Source: Gnetum montanum
Lineage: Eukaryota > Streptophyta > Gnetopsida > Gnetales > Gnetaceae
Direction: 5' to 3'
DNA: 52,253 nucleotides
Assembly: GCA_015680685.1 (NCBI GenBank)
Contig: MNCI01006861.1
Coordinates: 406,706-458,958, forward strand
Part shown: one piece after another, positions 33,210-45,505 of the stretch
Position numbering within the stretch: position 1 is the stretch's first letter
Layout of the letters: the number at the start of each line of letters is the position of its first letter
Position numbers and translations under genes: made by a program
Notes under the pieces: generated by a model
The model's database searches: none
What the model saw: only the letters and a program-made list of their open reading frames with translations
Told to the model about the DNA's origin: nothing

Positions 33210-34322
33210 TGTTGACCTTTTGGTATGTCAAAACCTTAAGAAAAATGGAGAACACAGTTTTTTGTATGGTTGTTGTGTTTGCAGGGAAAGAACTTGGATT
33301 TGGACAAAAAGAGAGCTCAAGAACATATACAAGAAAGCATGCAAAAATTTAGGAGCAATGACAAAGAATGAAGATTTTAAAGTGCGAAGGAAACCAAAGA
33401 AAGAGATCTCCAAGAAAAAAAAGATGTCTTGGCTAAGTTGAAGGTTGCTTAGAAGAAGATTTCTTTGAAAAATAGTAGACATCTTAGTTGAGTTAAAGGT
33501 TTCTCAGAAGAAGATTTCTTTGAAAAAAAATAGACATCTTTCTAGTAGAAAGATGCCTTCATGAAGACATCTTTACTTTGGAAAAGACTTCTTTCCAAAA
33601 TGAAGGCCTGATGTAGAAATATGTCTTAGCCTTGAAGAAGATGTCTCTAGTAATTGTTAAATAGCTATTACATGAATTCCAAGGTGATTTTGAAAACATA
33701 TTGGCTATAAAAAGACTTCATTCTAGTGGGAAATGTGCAAACATTATGTACTATCAAGTAATCATTGTAATCATCATTCTCTTGTTATTATTCCTCATTG
33801 TACTATCTTTTGTCTATTGTAATGGTCAAAGTGAGCTATACATCAAAGTACAAGGATTAGCAAACTTGGTTGCATTATTTCCTTGTGATTGTTGTGCTCT
33901 TTTGTTGCCTTGTGGGGTTTATGTGCTTTTTGTAGGAAAGCATCTTTTCTAAGCTTGATGGGATCCTATGGGATTGAGTGTTGGTGTAGTACCCACAACA
34001 CTCTATAGTCGAGCTCAAGTTGTAAAGGTTGTGGAATCCTAAAAATCATGTTCTAAGCTTGTCAAAACCTTGTAGGGTTGAGTGGATTCATTGTGTCGAA
34101 TCACTTCAGAGTGAAGCTTAGAGCTTGTACAAGTAGTGGTATCCTTCAAACCACATTTTAAGAGAAACAAAGCCTGGAGGTGTGCTAGAGAACTACCCTC
34201 CTAGTGTGGACTACCCAAGTTGGGGAACCATGTTAATTTTGATGTATGCTTTGTTTCAAAGAATTTTTAATTTAGGGAACTTATTCATCCTCCTCACCTC
34301 CTTCTAAGTTCAACAATCCTCA
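33210..34322 (+). repeat. 5' LTR of element C
   Basis: It starts TGTTGACCTTTTGGTATGTC and ends AACAATCCTCA. TATAAAAA lies at 33706-33713. U3 holds two 55-bp tandem units (about 33423 and 33478) and many AGACATCTT / AAGATGTCT motifs. Open frames within it are accidental. Confidence 0.88.
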
Positions 34323-34324
34323 AG

Positions 34325-34336
34325 TGGTATCAGAGC
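34325..34336 (+). promoter_or_regulatory. Primer binding site of element C, tRNA-iMet
   Basis: TGGTATCAGAGC is a perfect match to the usual copia primer site, two bases after the LTR end. Confidence 0.92.
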
Positions 34337-34374
34337 CTAGTACTCTTCTTCATCATCAACTTCAAGAGTGAACA

Positions 34375-35383
34375 ATGGAGGGGACATCCTATACAAAGCC
34401 ACCCATTTTTTATGCATTCGACTTCTCCTATTGGAAATTTAGGATGCAAGGATTTTTTGAATTTGTGGAGTTTGAAGTTTGGGACTTCATCTTTGAAGGC
34501 TACACTCTACATGTCAATAGCTCCATCGGAACTATCAAGCCCCATAATAAATGGACACAAGAGGAGAAAGATAAGTTTATGTTTGATTCAAAAGCCAAAA
34601 ATTGTTTATATTGTGCTTTAAATAAATATGAGTTTAATAAAGTAGCAGGATGTAAAAAAACCAAATAAATTTAGCAAACGTTAAAAGCTACTTATTAAGG
34701 AACCTCTATTTTCAAACAATCTAAATTATTAGTTTTCCAAAGTGAATATGATAAGCTTAAAATGAGAGAAGGTGAGAAAATAAAAGGATGCTTCTTTAGA
34801 AGAAATGATATTGTTGTAGCCCTTAGAGGTATTGGTAAATATTTTCCCAAGAGCGATGTCATCAATAAAATGATTAGAACACTTTAATGAAAGTTTAGAC
34901 CAAAGGTCACAGCCATGGAGAAAATTAGAGATTTTTCAAATTCTAAGATTTGAAGAGCTTTGAAGTGCTTTCATTGCTTATGAAATGAATCTCATTAGCG
35001 AATAAGTTATCCAAGAAAAACTCATCTCTCTAAAGACTACCTCCAAGAAGAAGGATCTCATTAAGCATGATGAGGGTAACAAAGATGAGATTTTCTTTCT
35101 CTCAAGGAAGCTAAAATGATTGATAGCAAGAAGAAGTAAGGGGTCAAATTAGCAAAGATCCAATCTATTGAAAGGTAAAGAATGCTAGATGTGTGATGGA
35201 AGAGGTCATATGGCCTTTGAATGTCCTAGAAATATCAAGGTACAACAAAAGAATAGATCTAATGATGAGGAATTCAAAAATACCAACTTCTACACAGGTT
35301 GGGATGATGGCGAACAAAGTGAAGAGGAAGTAGATGAATCTACCAAAGATTCTCAACTCATATGCATGGATCTAATAGAGTAA
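34375..35383 (+). pseudogene. Copia gag of element C (UBN2 and zinc knuckle)
   Basis: The start is MEGTSYTKPPIFYAFDFSYW, then KFRMQGFFEFVEFEVWDFI, matching the copia gag 'F-G-NY--WK-RM---L-----WD' motif. CLYCALNKYEFNKVAGCKK follows. After a stop come KLLVFQSEYDKLKMREGEKI and GIGKYFPKSDVINKMIRTL (UBN2 signature, 34690-34890). A zinc knuckle C-MCDGRGHMAFEC is at 35187-35228, then an acidic tail (DDGEQSEEEVDESTKD). Stops and shifts inactivate it. RNA-binding particle protein of the element. Confidence 0.88.
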
Positions 35384-37576
35384 TATTCACCCCAAGCTAC
35401 TAATGATCTACAAGGTAAATATGATGAAAGGTATAGTGAATTATGAGAAGAGATTGTCATCCTTCATTACTTAATTAGAAAGGTAAAGAAATTTTTGAAT
35501 TGAAAAATTAATGCAATTCACAATGAGTCAAAAGAAGAAATATTAGACATAAGAGCTGAGATTTAATAACTAACCTCTTTTAACAAGGATTGCAGAGATC
35601 TTCTAGGAGGAGAAACACACGAAAGTCAACCTAGGAATGAAAATGAGGAAAAAGTCTCATAAGAGGGTACAAGCTTAAGCACAAGCCCAATCAGGTTTGA
35701 TAATGTCATTTGTAAGAATAATAATTTATTTGTTTGCAAAAATTATGGTAGTAAATAAGATCTTGATTATTCTCATGATGATCAAAATAATACTAATGCT
35801 TGGTCTTGTCAAAAAGATTCTATCAAGAATATTTTGCAAATAACAATAGCTAAGAATGAAAAGAAATGGAGAATTAAGAATTTTCTCAAAGATACAAATG
35901 ATCCAATAAGTGATCATGAAGAACATCATCAATTAGAATCATCATACAAAAGATCTAATGTAAGTGAACCAAAAGGTAAGGAGGTACTTCATGATAGAGG
36001 ACCTTATCTCAAACTTCATTTGTCTTCCTACTCTCAATTACAAGTAAGGTAAGTCAAGGTAAGTTTCTATCTCCTTGCTTACTAAATTTTATAAATTCTA
36101 AATTATTTTTGACATATAAGAAATGTTATCTCTTGATCAGCTCTTATAAGAGTAATTTTTTAAATAATTATTTGTAGTATTCTTTATATACATATAAGCA
36201 TGTTTCTCTAAAAGTTTGTGGTGTGGTATTTAAACTAATTTTAGTGGGCACTTACTTTGGCTGCATTCACAATGAACTATAGTTTGCTATATTTCTTTTC
36301 AATATTCAAGATTTTAAATTGGTTTCTTTGATAAAAATCGTGAACCTTTTGAAGAACCTTTTTCATAGGAACTATTAGTACTAATAGGATACTCTAGTCT
36401 CCACACTTGATTTTAACATTGGTTTGCAAGGCTTGGTACTTTGATGAGAAAAGATTAAGTTGAACCAAAAAGAGCTTTAAAATCTACACTTTTGTAGAGG
36501 GAGCTTGTACCTAATCATTGATTATCATTCAAGGAGGCACCACTATAGGGGGATTCCTTTGATGCTTTTACTGAAAGGTACTCTAGTAGCAAAACTTCAT
36601 TTAAACTCTCCCTCATCAAAAAATGAGCAAAGAAGAGATTTTTTGTTAATATTTTACTATCCTTATTGGTAAATGCTCCTGAATCTTTTATGACATCACT
36701 TGAGAGCTATTTTGTTTATAATCACTTTAAGTACCTATGATCCTTATTGCAAATATGTCCTCATCTTTAAGAATATTAAGTACTCTCATTGGTCCTTAAA
36801 ATGGTGTTCCTAATTTCTTTTGATAAAACCTAAAGTATATCTATGTAGATAAACGTTTCTTCTTTCTTTTGGACAAATAATTGTTTGGTTGTGGTTGCTC
36901 TCTTATACATTTAGGGTGTTAGAATGTGTTTCTTTATCTAGTATCATGTTTTTAAATGTTTTTTCCTTCTTGTATTAAGAAAGTCTACCTTTTGTTAATA
37001 TGTGGTGTTAGCTCCATTAATAAGCACTTATATTTGGTACTATCAGATTACTCAGTTTTGTGAATGTATGTGCACAATGTAATTACCTTTATAATTATAT
37101 GAATATGTATGGTTGTATATTCTTATGGAAAAACCATCTTTTCTAGAAAGCCTTGAGTTATTGTAACCTGCATAGTTTCAAGTTGGAGCTACTATTTAAT
37201 TGATTGCTTAAAAGGCTCCTTATTTTTTAGGTATGACATTCATTGAAAATCCTAGATCTATGGTGAATCTTAAGGTGAATAGATAAAGAGTTTTTCTTGA
37301 TATAAACAATTTTATTAGTCGGATGGAATGTCTAAATGTTGAATCATTATTGCATATGCTTAAACAAGATTCCTTTGTTCTAACTTTATTCATGAGGAGT
37401 AATGGGAATGGCTTTGCAATGGCTCTCCATAAAAACTTATTCTTTAGTGATCTATCTTATTGGAAATTTTTTTAGTGATTTCTTCATTCCCTTTTTGTTC
37501 ATGTCCAAAAAGGGGGAGAAGTATCTTTGTATGTTGTTCTTAGAATAACCCATTTTCTTAAGTTTTGGACATTACC
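35384..37576 (+). other. Rest of element C interior, no pol genes
   Basis: Up to about 36050 there are broken plus-strand frames with acidic, lysine-rich content (for example 35834-36052, FLKDTNDPISDHEEHHQLES), perhaps the C-terminal part of gag. From 36060 to 37576 I see no integrase, RT or RNase H motif in any frame. Two polypurine-like tracts occur, at 37508-37519 and 37577-37589. Confidence 0.55.
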
Positions 37577-37590
37577 AAAAAGGGGGAGAT
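37577..37590 (+). promoter_or_regulatory. Polypurine tract of element C
   Basis: AAAAAGGGGGAGAT lies directly before the 3' LTR start TGTTGAC. An identical AAAAAGGGGGAGA occurs about 70 bases upstream. Confidence 0.88.
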
Positions 37591-38709
37591 TGTTGACATT
37601 TTGGTATGTCAAAACCTTAAGAAAAATGGAGAACAAGGTTGTTTGTATGATTTTTGTGTTTGTAGGGCAAGAACTTTGATTTGGACAAAAGGAGAGCTCA
37701 AGGACATCTATAAGAAAGCATGGGAAAATTCAAGGGCAAGGACAAGGAATGAATATTTTAGAGTGTAAAGGAAACTGAAGAAAAACACCTTCAAGAAACA
37801 GCAGACATCTTGGCTGAGTTGAAGGTTACTTAAAAGAAAATGTCTATAAAAAATAGTAGATGTCTTGGCCAAGTTGAAGGTTTCTCAAAAGAAGACATCT
37901 TTAAAAACAACAGATGTCTTTCTAGTGAGAAAGACATCTTCATGAAGGCGTCTCCACAAAAACATATTTTCTATGGAAAAGACATCTTTCTAGAATGAAG
38001 TTATAATGAAGAAAGACATCTAAGCCTTGAAGAAGGCTCAGTGATCATTAGTGATGATTAGATAGTCATTGCACAAATTTTGAGGTGATTTCAAAAACAT
38101 ATTGACTATAAGAAGACTTCATTCCATTGGAAAATGTGCAAGCATTATGTACTATAGGGTGTCATTATCAAGCAATCATTGTAATCATCATTTTCTTGTT
38201 ATTATTCCTCATTATACTATCTTTTGTTTATTGTAATTGGTCAAAGTGCACTATACCTAAATGTACAAGGATCAATAAACTTACTTGCATTATTTCCTTG
38301 TGATTGTTTTCTTTTGCTTCCCTACAAGGTTGATGTGCTTCTTGCAAGAAGGCATCTTACTTGAGCTTGTTAAGATCCTATGGAATTGAGTGTTGGTATA
38401 GCACCACAACACTCCAAAATTAAGCTCAAGTTATAAAGGTTGTGGGATCCTAGAAACCACATTCTAAGATTATCAAGACCTTGTGAGGTTAAGTAGATTT
38501 TTTGTATCAAATCACTTTGGAGTAGAGCTTAGAGCTTGTATAGGTAGTGGTATCCTTGAAACCACATTTTAAGAGCAAAAAAGTTCAAAGGTGTGCTAGC
38601 AAACTACCCTTTGAGTGTAGACTACCCAAGTTGGAGAACCACATTAATTTTGGTGTGTGCTTTATTTCAAAGAATTTTTAATTTGGAAAACTTATTCATC
38701 CCCCTCCCC
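37591..38709 (+). repeat. 3' LTR of element C, end missing
   Basis: Homologous to 33210-34322 throughout, including the GACATCTT motif array (37800-38010) and a TATA-like TATAAGAA at about 38108. It stops at CCCCCTCCCC followed by N. Confidence 0.88.
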
Positions 38710-38710
38710 N

Positions 38711-39777
38711 CATCATACCTATTTGTCCAAGTTTCAAACCAAGTCCATACCATTAACAATGACCTCAGATTAATATGTACCTTCTTGCCTACCATCATGA
38801 GTTCATAACAACTACAAAGAATGAATATCACTCCAAAAAGAGGAGAAAAGAAAAGAAAGAAGAAAGGGCCTTCGTTAGAGGGGTACCTTTAGGCATGGAT
38901 AACATGTCTTTATAGCCCCATAACCAATGCTTGTAGCCCATTATTATGTCTAAGTGGTGTGCTTATAATTTTAATTATTTTTTTCTTTTTTTCTTTTTAT
39001 TTTTTGGTTTTTTTTCTCTTTTTTTGGAAATCACACCATGAAAAGTCATACTTCTTATTTATTGATTGTTGATAGAAGTGATAATACATTCCATGAGGAG
39101 TCATAGGATTGAAGAAGGAAGTCCATAAGAGAACCCACAAATCCCCTTGAGGTCACACCCTTTGCCATTCCTAGTTGGCCTTTTCCTCTTTCTTCAAGGC
39201 ATAATGATCATTAATTCATTTTAGTTTTATGTGAGAAGAACCATATTACTTTCATGACAAATACCTCTCATTTATAGACCTAGAGGGATGGATAATGTAG
39301 TCCCACTACTTTACACAATTGTTTACCCAATCATCTTGATAGCATAGGACAAAGACCCAACACATGGTATTGACTTCTACATCATGACTGACAATATTAT
39401 TAATAAAAACATAGTAGACATTTATAAAACATAAAGGAAATTATTCAAGAAAAGAGAAAATTATATAAAAAAAGAAAAATAACAAGAAATAGAAAACATA
39501 TTAAGAATTTGAAAATTTTTGAAGAAACAAGAAAATGATAAAAAATTGTAAACCAAAAAAGTGAAAATGTACTTATTAGTTCTTGATTCAAGATGGGGCA
39601 TCTAACCCATAACTAAAATCATGGGCAAAAATTCAAAAAATGGACCACACTTTACCTTGGTTATATACCATAAGTTATCTAGTTATCATCCTTAATGATG
39701 TAATTTTTCACTTAGTAGCACATTTAACATTGATGATAATTAAATTTCAATCATTTGGTGATATACCATTAGCTATA
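38711..39777 (-). other. Internal DNA of element D, middle piece
   Basis: 38720-39300 matches the integrase-to-3'ORF spacer of elements A (19050-19700) and B (42230-42800): GGCCTTCGTTAGAGGGGTAC, GATAACATGTCTTTATAGCC, CTTGTAGCCCATTATTATG. No coding frame was seen. The last part (39640-39777) has no clear match. The final five bases (CTATA) are the left target duplication of element B. Confidence 0.65.
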
Positions 39778-40585
39778 TTATGAGCGGCAAGGTACCCCTA
39801 CACTCAACTATACAAATACAAGTGTTTCACGCACGATCCAGTCGAATTCCAAGGACTAAGTGCCTATGCGCCTTTGTGGAACAATAACAGGTTGGTTAAT
39901 CATTGTCTTCCCAAACTTAGTTGTATGTCACGATTGTATGGTTAAGTAAGCTTGAGGCATATGATTTTTATGGCTTTCATATGTTTTATATCCTATGCTA
40001 GTAAGGAGGGGGACAGAGATAACTAAGTAACTAATCTAATTTAACTACTCATTAACGAAGTTCTAATTACTCCTAACACCAATATCTGTTCCCACTTATT
40101 GTACACATCCTGAACTAGTGTAACACTGTTGGGATTACCAAATGCTAATCATCACTGGGTTACCAAGTGCTACACGTATGCTCGAAGCGATCATACTAAG
40201 TGTATTTAACTAAGAGCATTATAGGGTGAGAGAAATCATTAATCAACTAGGAAAGCATTAAATAATAATTAACGCTAATTAATCTATTTTGTATGCTACA
40301 AGGTTTATCATAAAGTTCGTCTTTATTGTTGTACACAAAGTGTGCTTAGGTACAAAATGCTTGAATAAAGATCCATTCACTCTATGACTCCTACTGTGAG
40401 CACGTAGAAATAATTCTAACTTTGGAGTGAAAAAATGACAAGAGTGCGACTAAGGGACTAACTATCTAATGTGGAAACCAATAGCACCACCTCTTATTTA
40501 TAGGCAAGGAGACAGGCCCTGATATCGGGTATTCAACATCGCATGGCTGGATCCGATATCACAGATGCGATATCATGGTTCATCA
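39778..40585 (-). repeat. 3' LTR of element B
   Basis: It begins T(T)ATGAGCGGCAAGGTACCCC and ends GGTTCATCA. TATAAATA is on the minus strand at 40502-40495. U3 has GATATCGGG, CGATATCAC and GCGATATCAT boxes at 40520-40575. It is followed by polypurine CACCCCCATGATTG (inverted). Confidence 0.9.
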
Positions 40586-40937
40586 CACCCCCATGATTGA
40601 ATGAAAACTCATCCTCAAGTTCCTTACAAAATATTGGGAAGGTCTGAGATTATTGACTAAATGACCATTGACAGTGAAATGAGGTGACAGACTCAACGTA
40701 CCTGGTGAATAGATCAGTAATATAATACATGGCAACATTAGTGTTCATGGCCACAAAGGTGAACACTGTACATAAATGACATCCAACCTTATTTAGTAGC
40801 TAGAAGAGAAGAAGAGAGAGAAAAAATAATAAGGCATGTTACTGCTGATGCCAAGATTGTGCCTTCTGTTGTTTATCCATATCCACGCCACCAATCTTGC
40901 TCCTTTCGTAAATGTTCCACTTTCGGTCCATCCTGAG
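40586..40937 (-). other. Element B internal DNA next to the 3' LTR
   Basis: It contains the polypurine tract (40586-40596, minus strand ATCATGGGGGTG). No coding frame. It ends with the CTGAG duplication of the solo LTR. Confidence 0.7.
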
Positions 40938-41524
40938 TGATGAGTGGCGAGGTACCCCTACACTCAACCATAAGAATATGAGCGTAGCATGCATGATCCG
41001 GTTGAACTCCATAGACTAAGTGCCTACACGCCTCATGGAACACTTAGGGTTAATCATTTGTTGTCTTCCCAGACTTGTAGTTGTCACGGTGTATGGTTAA
41101 GTAAGTCTGATGTATATGATTTTTATGGTTTTTATGTTTTATCTCCTATGCTAACAAGGTGAAGGGTGAAGAGACTAATTGACTAACTCTAAGTAACTAA
41201 CTAAGCATTAATTAACCTAGCGTCAACATCTGTTGCCACTTACCGTTCACACCCTAAACCAATGCAACCTTGGTTACCAAACTCTAATCGTTGCTGGGAT
41301 CACCAAGCGTAACGCATGTGCTCGAAGTGGTTATATTGAGGTACTTAACTAGGAGAAAAGGGTTTCAAAGTGCTCGAAGTGTTTCACTATGGTCTAAGCC
41401 TAGGATGGGAAACAAGGGAATGTCGCCTCTTATTTATAGAACTGGAAGCACACTGCGATATCGTGTGGGATGCGATATTGCGTGGGATGCAATATCGCAG
41501 CCCATGAGATATTGCGTCCCATCA
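40938..41524 (-). repeat. Solo LTR nested in element B
   Basis: Begins TGATGAGTGGCGAGGTACC, ends GTCCCATCA, and is flanked on both sides by CTGAG (40933-40937, 41525-41529). TATAAATA on the minus strand lies at 41438-41431; U3 GCGATATCG-type boxes are at 41456-41515. The perfect flanking duplication with no internal region shows that LTR-LTR recombination removed the element body. Confidence 0.9.
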
Positions 41525-43062
41525 CTGAGTGTTTCCTCCAAGCCTAGTCCATTTTTGTACGATTGTCATTTGCACACACAACATACTCACAAATAAGCAA
41601 GGGTAGGTAAATCATAATGTAGTTGATACCTTGCCTTAATGTAAAGTGCATTGGCTGAGTTGTGGTTATGGAAGATACTGATTTTAGAGATTTAACACTG
41701 GTGACTACCTAAGGTGTAGGGGTTAGTAAAAATTGAAAAAATTGTGCTAGGGCTCCCATGACTAAGACCGAACCTCCAGTAGCGATAGGATGGAAAAAGA
41801 TAAGGAATAAGAAATATGGAGAAAAAGCAACAATGACAATGCCAATAAAATGGATGTTATGGATGGGGATTAATAAAAAATTGTTGATTGCAGGAACGTT
41901 TAAGGAAAAGAAGTTAAAAAATGCACCAAAAAGGAATGCCAATGGGTCCTCCCCAAAGCAAGCTTCTACCCTTGATGCCTTGACAGACCCACAAACCAAA
42001 GAGTCCGTAGGCTCTAGGAATTTCATTTGGAAGCAAGTGTTAAAAACTTACTCACAAGAACTTACCAAGGAAAAACAATGCATCAACCAAGATATGGACT
42101 AATGATAAAATCAGCAATGAGGTGAAAAATGAAAAAGAAAGATGGAGAGGAGAGAATGGAATGGAAACCCAAGAACAAGGTTGTGTAAAGTCTCTTGTGT
42201 GTGTTTTATGGTTAATATGACTAAGTAGAACTCAATCCAAATCTAGGCTAAACAAACCACATTTAGTGACCTTGCAACAACACATTTGACCATCCTATCC
42301 TCTTAAAGCAACAAAAATGCCTCTACAAAAAGTCACCACCATTTCGAGGAGAGTGAGATGGAGAATCAAGAAGCGAGAAAGGGCCTTAGTTAGAGGGAAC
42401 CTTCAGGAATGGGTAACATGTCTTTCCAGTGCCATAACCAGTGTGTGTAGCCCAAGTTCATTATTGTGTCTAAAGGGTATGCTTTGAATTCTCACTTATT
42501 TTTGTGTTTTTTGTGTGAGAACCACACCATGCAAAGACTTATTTTTATGCACTCAACTTTTGGAGATTTGATGAATAGTCAAAATGGCCGAAAACCCAAG
42601 GAAAATCATCCAAGTACTCAAGAGAATAGCCATGAAAAATGCAGAGAATCCCCTTGAAGTCACATCCTTTGAGTCTTTCCTTAGTCTGAGAAATACCCAG
42701 CCACTAATTCATTAATAGTTTTATTAGAGAAAGGAACTGTATAGTTCCAAGCCAAGGGAGACCATAGGATTTTATGGATGTATGAACAACGTGGACTCAT
42801 TGCCTATTTAATCAAAAGAACCATACCTTAATATCAACATCATAATTCAAAGGTAAAATCCAAACATTAGCAATCAATATGGTATTATTCATGCCACCAT
42901 CATGAACACTTATTGGGTGATGAACAAAATAAAGTAATCACACAAAGAAATGGTAAAAATATGAACGATGGTGTAAAACAAAAAAAAAACTAAAGATTAA
43001 AGAGATGTGAAAAACAAAAATGTGTAAAAAAAAATTTAGAAAGAACTGAGGACCTTCAATGG
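41525..43062 (-). other. Element B spacer between 3' LTR side and integrase
   Basis: 42230-43060 matches the spacer of element A. 41740-42110 has an open plus-strand frame of 114 codons (41758-42102, lysine-rich, contains NGSSPKQASTLDALTDPQTK) and, on the minus strand, a hydrophobic frame in the same place. Neither matches a family I know. The extra ORF of element A is not recognisable here. Confidence 0.5.
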
Positions 43063-44270
43063 TTAGCAGAGGTGGCCATCTCCCCCATGATTGAGTTGGA
43101 AGGAGGAGATTTGAAATAATGAGCAAGGTTGCCCACCTACAGAGGTAGCATGTGTTCTAGCTATCCTAAACTTATGGAAAGGTTTTATTTGTTTCATGTT
43201 GACTAATAGTCTCTTATCTGGGCTCTTAGGTTTATATATGGTCATGGCCCTTGAAGGGAAAGTTGCATAGATAATGTAAGGTCCTTCCCATAGTGTTTGA
43301 AATTTGGTACATTGTGACACATATGTGGGGTTCTAGTAGAGAACCTTATCTTCTGGATGATACTTGACTTTCCTAATTTTTAGGTCATGCCATTGTTTAT
43401 TAAATGCCTTATGCAATTCATTAGATGATAGGGTAGCTAGTCGATTCTCATCTAGCAAGTTAAGAGTCATCAACCATTATTTTTGTGCTAGATCAAGGTT
43501 AAGGTTGAGGTCACATGTTGTGGCTATTGTACGAAGCTTAGTTTGGATATGGAGCGTTGGAAGTTTTCCATACACTAACTCATAGGGAGAGTAGCCTATA
43601 GGGAGTTTCCATGTGGAGCGGTATGCCCAAAGAGCATCGTTCAGTTTAGTGCTCCAATCTTGCCTATACTTGCTAATGGTTCTAGTTAGTATCTTAGTAA
43701 TCTCCCTATTGGTGACCTTCACTTGACCGTTCGCTTGGCGGTGGTAAGGCGTAGTCAATTTATGCTCAACCCCTAAGTGTTACATTAACTTTTGAAAAGT
43801 TGCACCTATAAAGTGTGTACCATTATCTAAAATAAGTGCACATGGCAGTTGTAGATGATGTACAATCTTTAATGGTAGTTGCTTCAGCCCATTTTGTTAA
43901 GTAGTCTATGGCAACTATGATGTAAGCTTTTCCATTGGACATTGGTGTAATGGGCCCCATGAAATCAATTTCCCAAATGTCAAAGGGTTCTAACAGTTGA
44001 ATCCATTGTTGCAGATCTTCTATTCTAGTAGTCATTCCCCCATCACGTTGAAAGTGCTCACAAGATTGGATGAATTGATGGGTGTCCCAGAACAAGGTAG
44101 GCCAACAATACCCTACAAGTAAGATCCTAATGGTCGTTCGTCTCCCAACATAATGACCCCTATAAGGGCCCTCATGAGCATATTGGAGAACTCTCAGTTG
44201 ATCTCTATCAGGAACACACCATCGAAACCAAGCCATCGGGACATACTTTGTAAAGTTATCCATTGATCTC
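43063..44270 (-). pseudogene. Gypsy integrase, element B
   Basis: The 146-residue frame 44263-43823 reads QYAHEGPYRGHYVGRRTTIR and FIQSCEHFQRDGGMT (zinc region; second Cys of the CX2C pair is Phe), then FDIWEIDFMGPITPMSN, VAIDYLTKWAEATTIKD. After a frameshift, TPYHRQANGQVKVTNREITK, DWSTKLNDALWAYRS and IGYSPYELVYGKLPTL (43758-43560) follow. The end at 43320-43063 (KFQTLWEGPYIIYATFPSRA) is the GPY/F part; no chromodomain. This motif set is Athila/Tat-like. Confidence 0.9.
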
Positions 44271-44529
44271 CATAAAATAATTGGCTCTGTGAAGAAAGTG
44301 TTGTTTCTTATTAAGTTCTAGCTCTTGTGGTGTTTTTTGGGTAAGGAGATAGGTAAGAATGCTACTGTACTAGTTTGTCTTTATGGGTGATTGGTTATTC
44401 ACTACACTAGCAAAGAGGAACTCATCAGGGAAATGATTGAGAATTGGATACTCATCCTCTTTACTATCCCAATGTAACCAAGATAAATGATTGGAAACTA
44501 TATTCTTGGTGCCTTTGCGATTGATCATT

Positions 44530-44840
44530 GTTAAATCAAACTCTTATAGGATTACAAGCCATCGTATAATACAGGGGCTTACCATTGGCTTATTCATGAG
44601 GAACTGGATTGCACTATGATTTGTGTGTATGAATACTTTGTATCCCATTACATAGTGTCTAAATCTTTCTAGTGCAAACACTACAACCATTAATTCTTTT
44701 TTTGTAGTAGTGTAGTTAAGTTGTGCACCAACAATACTTTTACTAACATAGTGGATGTAATAAGGATGTTTCTGGTCATCTAACTGTGTAAGTACAGCTC
44801 CTAAGGCATAGTTGGTTGTGTCAGTCATGACATGGAATGA
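44530..44840 (-). pseudogene. RNase H of element B
   Basis: Frame 44828-44544 reads MTDTTNYALGAVLTQLDDQK, IHYVSKSIVGAQLNYTTTKK, ELMVVVFALERFRHYVMGYK and VFIHTNHSAIQFLMNKPM. It carries the Asp and Glu positions of RNase HI; the third (HTDH) is Asn here. It is continuous with the RT upstream. Confidence 0.88.
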
Positions 44841-45505
44841 TTTGGGCTAGTTAGGAGCTTGTAGAATGGGTGTTTCTACCAACTTCTATTTTAGAGTTTG
44901 GAAAGCTAGTTTGCATTCCCTGGTCCACTCAAATGATACATCCTTTTTCGTTAGCTCTACCAATGGTTTGGAAATCTTTGAAAAGTTCTTTATGAATCTC
45001 CTATAGTAGCGAGTGTGTCCAAGGAATGATCAAATGTCTATGATAGTTTCCAGTTGACGGGTAATACCATGGATGACTTTGATTTTCTCAAGGTCTACCT
45101 TTATTCTTGCACGTGAGATTTTATGCCCAAGTACTATGCCTTCTTGGACCATCAAATGGATTTTTTGCCAGTTAAGCCTCAAATTAGTTTCAATACATCT
45201 CTTTAGCACTTGCTCTCATTGGTCCAAGGCTTGATCAAAGCTTGCTCCATAAGTGGAGAAGTCATCCATAAAGACTTCCACACCATTTTCTATCTGCTAC
45301 TAGAATATTCTTAAAACTAAGCATTGAAATGTTGCAGGGGCATTGCACAAGCCAAACGACATTTGTTTGTATGCAAACATTTCCCAAGGACTGATGAACA
45401 TAGTTTTGGCTTGGTCTTTTGGGGCTATTTGTATTTGGTTGTATTTGCTATATCCATCCAGAAAACTATAATAGCAATGCCCTATGATTGTGTCTAAGAC
45501 TTACT
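44841..45505 (-). pseudogene. Reverse transcriptase of element B, N-terminal part deleted
   Basis: The minus strand reads GHCYYSFLDGYSKYNQIQIA, PWEMFAYKQMSFGLCNAPAT, VEVFMDDFSTYGASFDQALD, VLKRCIETNLRLNWQKIHLM, VQEGIVLGHKIS and SFLGHTRYYRRFIKNFSK. The FMDD box is intact. The fingers region (KKDGKWRVC-DFR...PLPFIDQ) present in element A is missing; at 45505 the reading jumps to sequence corresponding to the protease C-terminal side. Only a few stops remain. Confidence 0.88.

Larger units (their letters stand above)
33210..38709 (+). mobile_element. Copia-type element C, gag only (non-autonomous)
   Basis: Two LTRs (33210-34322, 37591-38709) are in direct orientation with a tRNA-iMet primer site after the first and a polypurine tract before the second. 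The internal region is only 3.27 kb. It encodes a decayed copia gag; I find no protease, integrase or RT motif. This is the layout of gag-only non-autonomous LTR elements. It sits inside gypsy element D, splitting it at 33209/38711. The last roughly 25 bases of the 3' LTR are missing at the N (38710). Confidence 0.85.

Noticed and set aside
33190-33482. ORFs on both strands near 33190-33482
   Set aside because: They start outside or lie within the U3 of the element C LTR, which recurs at 37591; not a gene.
41709-42102. Membrane protein or host gene in the element B spacer
   Set aside because: Overlapping frames on both strands are open; the hydrophobic minus frame is probably the shadow of a lysine-rich plus frame, and neither has a known motif.
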